From Primulina eburnea (lineage: Eukaryota > Streptophyta > Magnoliopsida > Lamiales > Gesneriaceae), in NCBI RefSeq assembly GCF_022965805.1, contig NC_133118.1, positions 5,735,057 through 5,799,056 on the forward strand: a stretch of DNA of 64,000 nucleotides. Direction: 5' to 3'. This document shows, in pieces, positions 1 through 9,755 of the stretch. The notes beneath the pieces were generated by a model. The model did no database searches, was not told the origin of the DNA, and saw only the letters and a program-made list of their open reading frames with translations. Both the position numbers and the translations under genes were made by a program. Each line of letters opens with the position of its first letter. The first letter of the stretch is position 1.

Positions 1-659
1 CTCCTTTTAGGATTAGGTTTCTATCCCATATCGTGTTGTGCTAAGCTCATTTCTCTTATTAGGTCTTATCTTTTGTACTCTGTGGACGCTCAGATTGCAT
101 ACCATGCAAGTCATTCATTATCCACACATGTCATACATCTTTCATATAGGATGATCTTAGAAAGCACCTAAGTGTTGGACATTTGCATGATACAGGTAAA
201 TTATAGCCTAGAAAGAAGCAGGCAAATCGCTCTAGGTTAAAATATAACCTACCTCGGAAAACTACTTTCGAAAACAAACCATTACTGCAGATCGACATCG
301 GAGGTGGCCCAAACCTAGGCTATGACTCTTCCTGGTGAGTACACAATTAAGACTTGAAGTTCGTTTACACAGTACGAGAAAGACAATTATAAAGAATGGG
401 ACTAAAGCAACTTTTTTAGATTCTATTCTTTAATATAGCAATAGCATCAACATGACAATAACATTACAAAGTGATATAGGCATTTATCCCATCCATCAAC
501 CGAGAAAGACACCTACGTTACACTAACAGGAGCGCACTTCTTTATTCAAAACAAAAATACATTATGAAATGAACCCATATATAAAAGTGGGCTGGTCTGC
601 TCATTATTTGTGTTCGTACATTTATTCATTATTGCAATACAAATAAGACCTCCACTATA
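1..659. other. Unassigned left flank, no gene seen
   Basis: No convincing ORF, tRNA or repeat is visible. The sequence is moderately AT-rich with ordinary nuclear intergenic character. Because the small peptide gene ends at 660 on the minus strand, the part next to 660 would hold its 3' untranslated region and polyadenylation signals. No single signal stands out clearly enough to call. Confidence 0.4.
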
Positions 660-917
660 CTAGTGATGGAGGGGATTCGCGCCGGATGGAACAAGGCGTT
701 TTGAACCATATACTACTGTTGCTGGAATGAAACGCAGCCTCGGAACATAATTATGCTGCTTGCTGGGCCCTGATGGTGGAACTGGCATTTTTTGGGGGAA
801 GAAAGCGGCCCCCTTTTGCGGCAGAGTGGGCAGCATCGCTTTCCCTCGTGTAGCTATGATGCCATTCAGAAACAACACAAGAAGAAGAAAAAGAAGTATT
901 TCGCGGATTCTTGCCAT
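660..917 (-). CDS. Secreted peptide precursor with IDA-like EPIP motif and CLE-like C-terminus
   Basis: An 85-residue precursor. Residues 1-25 are a signal peptide (MARIREILLFLLLVLFLNGI, then a short polar stretch). Residues 45-56 read PVPPSGPSKQHN, which fits the EPIP core of IDA/IDA-LIKE abscission peptides (the family pattern is P-V/I-P-x-S-A/G-P-S-x-x-H-N). The last twelve residues before the stop (74-85, RLVPSGANPLHH) fit the CLE dodecapeptide pattern, preceded by Lys73. The one notable departure is Ala at position 7, where CLE peptides usually have a modifiable Pro. IDA peptides act through HAESA-type receptor kinases and CLE peptides through CLV1/BAM/PXY-type kinases. Which one applies here is not shown. 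The same frame is open upstream to 1085, but a TATAAAAT box at 971-964 lies downstream of that longer start. The Met at 917, right in front of the hydrophobic segment, is therefore the chosen start. No intron is needed. Confidence 0.75.
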   Translation of the reverse strand: MARIREILLFLLLVLFLNGIIATRGKAMLPTLPQKGAAFFPQKMPVPPSGPSKQHNYVPRLRFIPATVVYGSKRLVPSGANPLHH

Positions 918-963
918 CACTGGAAAACAAATTGAGCTGTAGGCATCAAGGTAAGGGACCGAG

Positions 964-971
964 ATTTTATA
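964..971 (-). promoter_or_regulatory. TATA box of the IDA/CLE-like peptide gene
   Basis: Read on the minus strand this is TATAAAAT, ending about 46 bases upstream of the ATG at 917. A start of transcription 25-30 bases further on would leave a leader of about 20 bases. The position is consistent with the short 85-residue ORF and argues against the longer open frame. Confidence 0.55.
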
Positions 972-995
972 CTGCTGCAGAAGCGGAATCGAAGG

Positions 996-1066
996 GGTTG
1001 GTTGAAAGGTAAGGATAGCGTGATTGGCCGATTGGTTGGAAGGTAAGGATAGCATGATTGACTGGT
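996..1066. repeat. Two-copy tandem repeat, period 34, in the peptide-gene promoter
   Basis: GTTGAAAGGTAAGGATAGCG starting at 1001 recurs as GTTGGAAGGTAAGGATAGCA starting at 1035, with matching flanks (GTGATTGGC and ATGATTGAC). The repeat lies 25-95 bases upstream of the TATA box on the minus strand, so it would duplicate any proximal promoter element it contains. Confidence 0.7.
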
Positions 1067-1222
1067 TGCGGGTTCTTTGGATCATGGGCCACAGCTACTT
1101 GGGTAGAGACCGCTGAACATCATTTGGACAGGCCGAGGCTATATGGGCTTAGGCCTTTTGATGGCTGTCATTTTTGGGCTATTTGGAAGGGTTAACTTAT
1201 TTTGTATATAAGCAGTCAAACA

Positions 1223-1281
1223 AGATCGGATGGAATCTAGCCTGACAAGCAGGCAATGGGAGTTCGAACCTCCCTCGATCT
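1223..1281 (+). other. tRNA-like fold lacking a normal D arm and anticodon arm
   Basis: Seven bases AGATCGG at 1223 pair with TCGATCT at 1275-1281 (one G-T pair) as an acceptor stem. Immediately inside the 3' strand is a T arm with stem GGGAG/CTCCC and loop TTCGAAC. The interior is only about 28 bases and holds a GCCTG/CAGGC hairpin with a five-base loop, not a normal D arm plus anticodon arm. It may be a tRNA pseudogene or a mitochondrial t-element-type processing signal. It lies near the apparent left edge of the organelle-like block. Confidence 0.35.
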
Positions 1282-4200
1282 ATTCTATGGTGAGTAAAGC
1301 GCGTCTTGCGAGTCAAGAGAGGGATCGGATCAAGATGTCGTGGGCCCACAAAACCTTCGCGCACAAGAAGAGCGATCTAAAAGCTGGAGGGCCCAGTGAG
1401 CCCACTGCAATGGCACCGAAATGAGGTCTGTAGGACGAGAACCCTACACCAGCTGAGATCCTTTCGTGCGCACGGCGTACCGATAGGCATTAGCCACTTT
1501 GTGACGGGGGCGACCATGGATTAACTAACAAGATTCAATAGCTATCATAAAAAAGCATGTATTGAACGTCTCTAGCTTTTAAAACCCGTCTTTTTCGCCT
1601 AAAATTAGCTAAAATATAGCGCGATAGAAGCCCTAAACTAGCTAAGCTAAGTACGTACGCAATAGCGCGGGAAGAGCCCCTACCCTATAGTTTTTTAGTT
1701 TGAAACTAGCTCTGAATCAAAGAAGCTAGCATAGCATAGCGAAAAGATGCTCGACATTATGAAAACCTAGATTATTATACAAGATGCTCAACCATTTCTC
1801 AAGACTATATAACTAATCAATGCTACACTCACCGGTAACGAACAGCAGGAATCGCATACAAAAGTTCACAATAAGTATGCCGGTGAAGATAAAGGCACAT
1901 CCTGAGAAAGAAACTCGAAAATGCTCGACGAAGGGCCATAGAAGTGCGCTTTAAAAGCGCATTAATCAGGCTGTGAAGGTCACAGCAGGGACTATGAGAC
2001 CCGATTAAGCGTAGGAATTAGTGCTGGAAGCCCTAGTAGTAAGCGGAAAATAAAAAGTAGCCCCAAGCTTATGAATAAGCTCAAGATAGCCAAGATGGAT
2101 GGAGTAGGGCTAGTCTAAGACAAGACAGACCGATCTCTATTCTCCTGTTCGTGTTTACAAGGTTTCCCACTCACTCTATTGAGTTACAGCCCTTGTTGGG
2201 TTCTGCAAGGAAGCATCTCGATAGGTCCGCAACCTGTGCTGTGGTTGATGCCCCAAAAGAGCTAGAATTCCATACTCGATTTGCCGGTTCTTCGTCCGAG
2301 CGGCCCCCCTGAGGATGCGGGAAGCCAATGATAGGAGTGGTTAACTGGACTCTTCTTCGAAGGAATTCAACCTTGATGCCCTATCCGTGGCGACGCCTAA
2401 GCCGCTTTAGTAGGGACGGACTGAAATACCCCATCATAGCACTCTATGGTTCAGCAGGGACCTATTGAAGCTTCCAGCTTTCCACCTATATGGATTGTTT
2501 GAGCGTAAATAGACACGATCTTCGTTCGGCATGCGTCCAGTCCAAACACAGTCTTGCTCCTATAGCTCTCCTCTCTGGTTGGTCAAGGGTAAACACTTCT
2601 CTTTTTTCATTTATGTATTCCATTCCCGGTGATCCTGTCCCGCTAAACACAAATCTTTCTTTTCTATCAAGCAGAAGCAAGACGGACCATCTTGAGGGAG
2701 GAGGGCTGTTTCCCTGATGGCTATGAATGGCGCGGTGACTATCCGGAAGATTTTGAAAAGCTGCCAAGCAATAAAAGAAAGCGAGCATCACAAATATGAG
2801 GGCATGAACGTAGAGTTGGAACAGCATGCCATGCATTGTTTTCCAAGAATGACTACTTTGAATGGTCAGGAGCCATAGCCACTCTACTTCCACCAGCGGA
2901 GATCAAAGCACGAAAGAAAGTATGTATTTAGTCTGTATCTGAACCATAGCCATATGCTGAAACCATAAAATGAGATGACCGAGACAAGAGAACCGTAACC
3001 AATGGGAAAGAAAGCTGGCGCAAAAGACATACCAGACCGGGGAAAAAGACAGATTGCCCTCCGGCTGCATTTCCGAGGAATTTACTTCAACCACGTACTT
3101 CCATACATCAGAGGTCAAGCCAAAGCAAAGCCAGCGAGTCAGTTCGGCTTTCTTGATGTCCGAAGGTGAAGACAAGTAGAGAATTGACCTTGACCGGAGC
3201 ACCGAGAACGAGAACATAGAGTGCCTTTCTTTTTCAATTATGCCCGCTGACAGCTTAAGGAGGTTGAACCCCGAAGGAGAGATAGGGCTGAAATTCTCAC
3301 CTCACTGACGAAGCCTTTAGCAGATATCACATGGGTGGGGCATTCATCCTTTTCAAAGGGGCAGGCCCTGAACATTCTGACAACGTTGATCTGGCCATAT
3401 GGCCCGTAGTGATGATAAATAGAGAAAAACATCCAACTTCCCTCCTCCAGTTCATTAAAAAATTCAATCGGGATCTCTGGGAGACGACTAGAGATAGTAT
3501 ATTACCCCTATCAAAGCACATGGAAAGACTTAGCACTTAAAAAGAGAGGAATTCAAAAAACTGAAACTAGATTGCTAGCAACTGCAACAGGACCTCCAAC
3601 TCCAAGCGCAAGGAAGGAAAGAGCCAGGGCCGGGAAGATAGAATTCTTATTGTGGAACTTCAACCCCAGGTAAAGGAGAAGCATTGTAAGGACGAAGCAC
3701 TAGGATTAGCGAAATGGGAGTGCTTAACTAAAAGATTTAACATATTAAAGCGTTACATCTATTACAAGCCTTATTCCGTCTTAGCCTTATACACGCCATA
3801 TCTGACCTATCCAAGATAAGCAGAAATGCCTGGAAAAGTCATTCTCTTAGGTCTGGCCTCACAACTGTAAGGAAAAAAGTCATTCGCTGGGGAACTCCTT
3901 CGTATGGACCACTAAAAAAGAGGACTCCAACAGGCTCGCAGACAGAATCAATGGATGGAAGAGGAGGGGCTCACCTTAGAACTGTTATAAAAGCTATCCC
4001 TATGGTATGCCTGTTAGCTCTTATGCTCGGTCTTAAGAGTATAAATGATAGCACTCCAATTGGAAGGCTTTCAAACAACCTAGCTTTTACTCGAAAGCAT
4101 TAGCAATTTAAGGCGAAAGAAAAGACAAGTAATCTTTCATTTTTCTAGTGGGCAGACTAGAAATGGCTCGCAGAAAGAAGAGATCCAATTCCAACTTCTA

Positions 4201-6540
4201 TTGAAGGAGCTTCGCATTCTTCCACAGGGAAGGCAGAACGCATGACAGAAGATATGACAGGGCTTGCGGAAGCACTACAAAGGGCAGGAGTGGACCAAGA
4301 GCCAAAGCCCAATAGTTCTACCAAGCAAAGTATATTGGGCCTGTAAGATCGTTAGCTTGTTAGCTTATTAGAAAGTCAAACAACTGGCTATGCAACTCCA
4401 GGATATGAAAATACAACTCGATTAGATGGGCTTTCAACAGGAGGAGCTTACCTTTACCTTACCAATTGGGCTTTTTTACTTTCTTGAAAAAGGGACAGCT
4501 CTCACTGGAACACTCGCTGTAACAAGGGATGAAAGCACTTCACCTGAACCGACGTAGAAGCACTGATTAGAATAGCCCGAGAGAGCTAGCCCGGAGAGTT
4601 ATTGCTGCTGCCTTTCCTAAGAGGGGTGAGGTATGAGATACTTCCACAGGTTTTGGCTTACTTTGCTTTCTAGCTTACCCGAGAACCTTCAACGTCAGAT
4701 GGTGAAGAATTAGAATGAAACCCTCCCTCCAAGCATAGGGAGACCTGGAAATAGATACTCATAAGCACTCAAGTAATATGAGATATTTTATCAATTCACT
4801 CAAGGAATTGAAATGGCACGGGTAATCCCTTATGATATAAGATAAAAAACTTTATTAAACTGAACAGGCTCTAGCCCTTTTGCCTTAGTCCTCTCTTGCT
4901 CGCTTGAAAAAGAAGTAGAAATAGTGGCTTACCTAAGATCCTTTGCTTTCGTTTCTATCCCAGGCTTTCTTGCGTAAGGAATCTAGCTTTCAAACTGACT
5001 TGCTCGCCTAAGGACTGCAACAGGCTCGTTAGATTAGGGGTTTGCTAGATCAGAAGTAGAATTGCCTGAACCATCACAGGCGATAAAAACAACTCCCCCT
5101 GCCTTGAAGAATAACTGTAACCTGGCTTGAACTCTAACCTTGCCTGAAATGAAAACTAGCTTTCTATAAGCATTTTAAAAAGCTTGTCCCACAGAAAGGG
5201 ACGGAGTTGCTCGACGACTAATCAATAAGCAAGGAGAGAGACATCTTAGGAAAGGGCTCTTATCCTTCCTTTTGCTGCATTATAAGGGCTTGCTGGAAGT
5301 CTTACAAAAGGAATAGAATATTATGGAATGGCCTTAAGAAGGACTACAATTTATACTGGTTATGGGTAGGCAACTACTTCTTCAGCATAATATTAAGCCG
5401 AGACTACCACTAGATAAATTACCCAAAGATAATGAAAGACGCAACGTATCCCGGAAAAACTTGCTCACATTCGATCATAGGGGCACTGCCAAAGGCAGGA
5501 CTGGCTGCAAGAGAAGTAATTAGAATAGGCTTTTAAAACTGCCTTACTAAAATCCCTCTTACTCCGGTCTAGCAATTTCATCCTTCTTAACACTGGAGCA
5601 AATATTCCTGCTTTTGCCCTAGCAAAGACTGCAACTTGCTCAAAAGTAGAAAAGAACCCTTGGAATGCCATCCCCCTGTGCACGAACCCAATTCTGCATC
5701 CTTCATTGATAACGGCTCACTATGCGATAGGAGAGCTTCTAGAATAACTTAATGAAAGCAATGCCACAGCACAGCATGGATATCTGAACTTTAGATAGAC
5801 CGCGGATCCTCTGAGTGAGGTGATGTCGTGGAGATAGACTCAACATAAGGTCCAAGGAGCATCCTAATCGCAACCTCTAGAAGGAGTGAAAGCACCCCTT
5901 AGTTAGGATGGGATTGAGATGGAATGAATAGAGGGATCCTGTGAGATCAATATGATCGCTTGAGCATGGTGCTCCGCCATAGGGAGAGGAATTGAAACTT
6001 ACTTGGCCAATAGGCTACAAGGGTCTATTAGAGTAAGGGCTAGTGAGCCCAGATTTTTAGTAGCCTGAGAGAAGGAGTTAGCTTAGCCCAAGATTCTCTG
6101 GGGAAGTTAGAAAAGGATATTCAATAGGTATGGGGAAGGGAAGCTACCTTGCTTCTACTAGCACGAATGAAAGGGAAATGTTCAATCATGTCAATAAAGC
6201 TGAGATGCTTCTACTTCCAAGATAGCTTCTGCTGGCATCATCAAAAGAGAAAGAATCAGTCTTAGTGGTTGCCAATAGAGAAGGTAGACGGCGCTTTAGC
6301 CCTTCAATGGTGCAAAGTAAAATGACTGTACCAAGGAGTTATTCTAAATGACAGATCGGTGTGCTTTAAGTGTGCTCTGTATCCTTTTGTAAGTAAAGCC
6401 AAGTAGTGAAAGCATGGAAAGGGCGATTGACTGATGGCAGCAATCTGGGTGAGTAGGACCGGGGGCCAGTGACTCCTTGCTATGATCAACCTGTAATGGG
6501 GGCTTTGCTGCTAAATCCCGTTTTTTTTTGAACTTATACT
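1282..6540. other. Mitochondrial-like intergenic DNA (probable NUMT), no intact gene
   Basis: This is a long stretch without any convincing protein gene. Composition is near balanced and unlike the AT-rich nuclear spacers elsewhere in the window, and short runs such as CTAGCTTTC and AGAAAGG recur, in the manner of plant mitochondrial spacers. ORFs of up to 135 codons occur at 2486-2893 and 2903-3217 (minus) and 3331-3540 (plus), but none shows a recognisable domain. The assignment rests mainly on continuity with the plastid fragments and mitochondrial tRNA further right. The left boundary is uncertain and could lie anywhere from about 1200 to 1550. Confidence 0.45.
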
Positions 6541-6896
6541 TGTAGCATAACACATATATTTCTTTCTTTCGGGAAATATGGTATGACATGTAATTTCTAA
6601 AGGAAAAAGCTATTATGCCTGCAGAAAATGATCTATGGGTAAATAAATTCTAGCTAGTTTCAAATAGAGCAGGATCATTGGATACCTAAAGTTGGTGGAT
6701 CTATATGTATATCAATATGTATATTGGGATCAAGGGTATGTTATTAGTTTAGATCTAACCAATTTGATGAAAAACTCCTAAGGGTTCACATCAACTAGCA
6801 CTAGTTTGATGAGAGTTCCTTAGGAAACAAAAAAAAGTAAAGTAAAAGGAATTTGGGGTATTCTCTCAATTCCAATAAAATGAAATCGGATCAATT

Positions 6897-6912
6897 ATGA
6901 GTTGGCGATCAG

Positions 6913-7001
<89 letters not shown>

Positions 7002-7417
7002 ATAGAACTTATAACGGGGTCTCGAAAACTAAGTCATTTTTGCTGGGCCCTTATCGTTTTTTTAGGTTTATTAGGATTTTTATTGGTTGGAACTTCCTTT
7101 GGTATAAATTTTATATCATTTGTTCCGGTTCAGCAAATTGTTTTTTTTTTCACAAGGGCTCGTGATGTCTTTCTACGGGATCGCGGGTCTCCTTATTAGT
7201 TCCCATTTGTGGTGCACAATTTCCTGGACGATTCCGTATAAAAGATATTCAGTCCGTTAGAATATAAGTTTCAGAGGGTATTTATGCTCGTCGTATCCTT
7301 TATATGGACATCAGAGGCCGGGGAGCTATTCCGTTGACCCGTACTGATGAGAATTTGACTTCACGAGAAATTGAACAATTGGCCTATTTTTTGCGCGTAC
7401 CAATTGAAGTCTTTTGA
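6897..7417 (+). pseudogene. ycf4: Plastid ycf4 (photosystem I assembly factor) pseudogene
   Basis: The frame starts MSWRSEHI, as in plastid Ycf4, a thylakoid membrane protein needed to assemble photosystem I. It resumes with [10 protein letters not shown], a hydrophobic segment ([13 protein letters not shown]) and, after frameshifts, ends [20 protein letters not shown]...FLRVPIEVF with a stop at 7415-7417. A TA microsatellite is inserted after the eighth codon, part of the middle is missing or shifted, and the C-terminal half is out of frame with the start. The copy is clearly non-functional. Upstream (about 6540-6896) and downstream (to about 7750) the sequence matches the layout of plastid psaI-ycf4 and ycf4-cemA spacers. 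It could have entered the nucleus directly from the plastid, or through plastid DNA already carried in the mitochondrial genome. Confidence 0.9.
6915..6999 (+). repeat. (TA)n microsatellite, about 42 units, inside ycf4
   Basis: An uninterrupted TA run of roughly 84 bases. It sits exactly where functional ycf4 has CAT ATA TGG ATA, so it looks like expansion from the short ATAT native to the gene. It would translate as alternating Tyr-Ile, which explains the strange ORFs here. Confidence 0.95.
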
Positions 7418-7827
7418 GAAAAGGAAGGAAATGGGCTGAAGAATGAATGCTTTCTCAGCAGGAGAGAAAAAATGCAAGAATCCTGTTTTTTATATAACAT
7501 AACTTAACTGAAGTTTCGTCAAAACGTTCAGTCGAGCCAAAGCCGATGTATATGGAACAACCATAAAACAAAACTCCCTCTTTTGTGGTTTTTTATGCGT
7601 ATCCAAATCCATGCAACTCAATTCAAACAAGTAACAAATTGAACTACTAGATTCAATTCATCGGATATATAAAACGATTTCGAAAGAAAGAAATTTCTCT
7701 TTTTTTATCCTTTCTTTTGTGTTCCATTACTAACCAATAATGGGTTTTCTTAATAATGATAACAGGCCCATTTCTGTCTTGTTTTACCACTCATTTTTTT
7801 TTATCATCACAATATCTTTCTCTCAAT

Positions 7828-7911
7828 TATTCTATTTTAGGTAATGAAGAACTTGTTATTCTTAACTCTTGGGCTCAGGAATTCCTATATAACGTAAGCG
7901 ATACAGTAAAA
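7828..7911 (+). pseudogene. cemA: Plastid cemA fragment (inner envelope membrane protein)
   Basis: Twenty-eight codons read [20 protein letters not shown] and then YNVSDTVK, an internal piece of the plastid CemA protein, an inner envelope protein linked to proton and CO2 handling. In the plastid genome cemA lies directly downstream of ycf4, and the same order is kept here. The N-terminal half and everything after DTVK are missing. The sequence then switches to unrelated, probably mitochondrial DNA. Confidence 0.85.
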
Positions 7912-9681
7912 GGAGCGGATGGTTCATGTAGAAGTGGAAGAGTCAGCCGCCTTTTAATTTAAGACGTTCGACTAGAAGAAAGAGAGTGGGCATTTCTATT
8001 TATAGGAACTTCTTAGAAAAGCAGCAAAGACGGGACTAGTTTCAAGGGGAATCCGAATAAAGGCAGAGCTATAAAGAGCCCCGGTTGACTCAATAGATCA
8101 CTTTCGCTCTCCTCTAGGAGCGAATTCGTCTAACGAGGTAGGAGCTGTTTGCCCAGTCAGAAAGCTAGGCTCCATCTCAGGCTTAGGGCTCTTTCTCAAG
8201 CCAGTTCTGGTGGTCCTCGACGGTCGGCTCTATTTCTACCCTGGAGATAATGTGGTTCACCACCTCGGAATAAAGCTCGTTTTGGTTTTCCAAGCCAAGT
8301 CCGAAAGCTGCGATTTCGGCAGACCTCGTTTACAGTAATGGCGATACTGCTCTCGAATCATCTGTGGCACTTGCTCTTGCCTTGTTAATGGGCGAGGAAG
8401 TGACATATAAAGAATAGCAATCGAATAAGCAGCTTAAGCTTAACAACTCTTGTTTTGACCTCGGACGAGGTTTTTGAACAGAACTTGCTTTCATTAATGA
8501 ATTGATGGGCGTATCAAGCGAGTAAGAGAGTTTCTCGTTAATGGAGTTCGAGCTTTCACCTATGTAATGAAGCTCGACAACAGCTCTTTATACGAGAAAT
8601 CTCTGCGGGAGTAGAGTAGAGAAGCGAAGCGTGACTTTCTTACATAGAGAGAGAACAAAACTTGCATCAATGGGCTACTAATAAAGATATTCTCTCTCTT
8701 CGAAGCCAGCGGCCTATAATGGTACCTACGGATACGGCCATGCCATAAGGACGATCAAGGTGTCTCTTTTCTTCTCGATCCCACCAGCAAAAGCTATAAA
8801 AGAAATTAGAGTCTAGTGCTATATGTTTAATACCTGTCAATTTTTTTATTCCTCATTCTCCCACTTTCCTTCTTACTCAATTCAACTATGCCCAAAGAGG
8901 CTGGATGTAATGCAGTGGTTTCCGGGAAGATAAAGAAACTTCTTTTTATACTTTGATAAGCGCCCCTTTTCGATTCCCTCGCCCAATCTCATGTGAAGCA
9001 AGCCCAGCAGGCCCTGCCTTAACCTGTCCTCAGACAGCCAGCCCTCACCAGGCTGCTGGCATTGCTAAATGCTCCGCCACGAAGCAAGCTTTCCCGAATA
9101 CGACAGATGCGGAAGTGGCTAAAGAAGTCGGAAGAATAAAGTAGTTGTACAACTGTATACACGAGGTATTCCGGGAATTGGTAACATTGACAGAAAGGGG
9201 AAGGGTAGGAATAAACTTTTTTAGGTGTATCTCTACTAAAGTCGTCGGCCTAACCTTCGGTTCCCGTAACCAAGTTTTTCTTTCTCACTCCTTATATACT
9301 TTTTCTTACTTCATCTATACTTTTATACTTTCTTTTAAATTGTGTTAAAAAAACCCTCTACTTTGACTTCTAACTAAAGGCGAACAGCCGGCATTGCAAG
9401 CAAATAGAGAGCCCCCGCCCGTTTGAGCCGTTGCGAGCCGGAAAGTGTACCGGCTGTTTGAGTCGCGAAAGGGCCGCTTGCTTAAATTCTATTTATAATA
9501 ATAATAGACATATAATATTCTATAGCTATCTATAAACAATAATAAAAAAAATAGAAAAAATCATTTTTTTTATCCAATTCTTCATTCCTGGGAAGAGGCA
9601 GAAGCAGATAGAGCAAAGGCCTCCTCTTTCCTTTCCATCCGCTCTTCCCTAAGTGAGCAAATTGCATGTAGAGATCCGTAA
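7912..9681. other. Mitochondrial-like spacer, no gene recognised
   Basis: No conserved protein or RNA gene was recognised between the cemA fragment and the tRNA. ORFs at 8953-9144 and 9145-9348 (plus) have no recognisable domain and the first is compositionally odd. Patches at 9400-9475 are GC-rich with repeated GAGCC/CCGG words. Confidence 0.4.
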
Positions 9682-9755
9682 GGGCTTATAGTTTAATTGG
9701 TTGAAACGTACCGCTCATAACGGTGATATTGTAGGTTCGAGCCCTACTAAGCCTA
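9682..9755 (+). tRNA. trnI-CAU: trnI(CAU), mitochondrial type
   Basis: A 74-base cloverleaf. The acceptor stem GGGCTTA pairs with TAAGCCT (first pair G-T), the anticodon loop is CTCATAA with anticodon CAT, and the T arm is GTAGG-TTCGAGC-CCTAC. In organelles a CAU tRNA of this type is the isoleucine tRNA whose C34 is changed to lysidine, so it reads AUA. The sequence has the GGGCTTATAGTTTAATTGG start of the native plant mitochondrial gene rather than the plastid trnI(CAU) start. CCA happens to follow at 9756-9758. In its present nuclear setting it is probably a silent passenger. Confidence 0.85.

Noticed and set aside
660..1085. 141-codon version of the peptide precursor
   Set aside because: The extra 56 residues lack a signal peptide at their start, include the tandem repeat and contain the TATA box, so the internal Met at 917 is preferred.
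2486..3540. Moderately long ORFs (135, 104, 69 codons) in the organelle-like block
   Set aside because: I looked for respiratory-chain genes and for mitovirus-type RdRp motifs (GDD region) in all frames and saw none. They are probably chance ORFs.
6897..7199. ORFs encoding long Tyr-Ile repeats
   Set aside because: They are the (TA)n microsatellite inside the ycf4 pseudogene, not a repeat protein.
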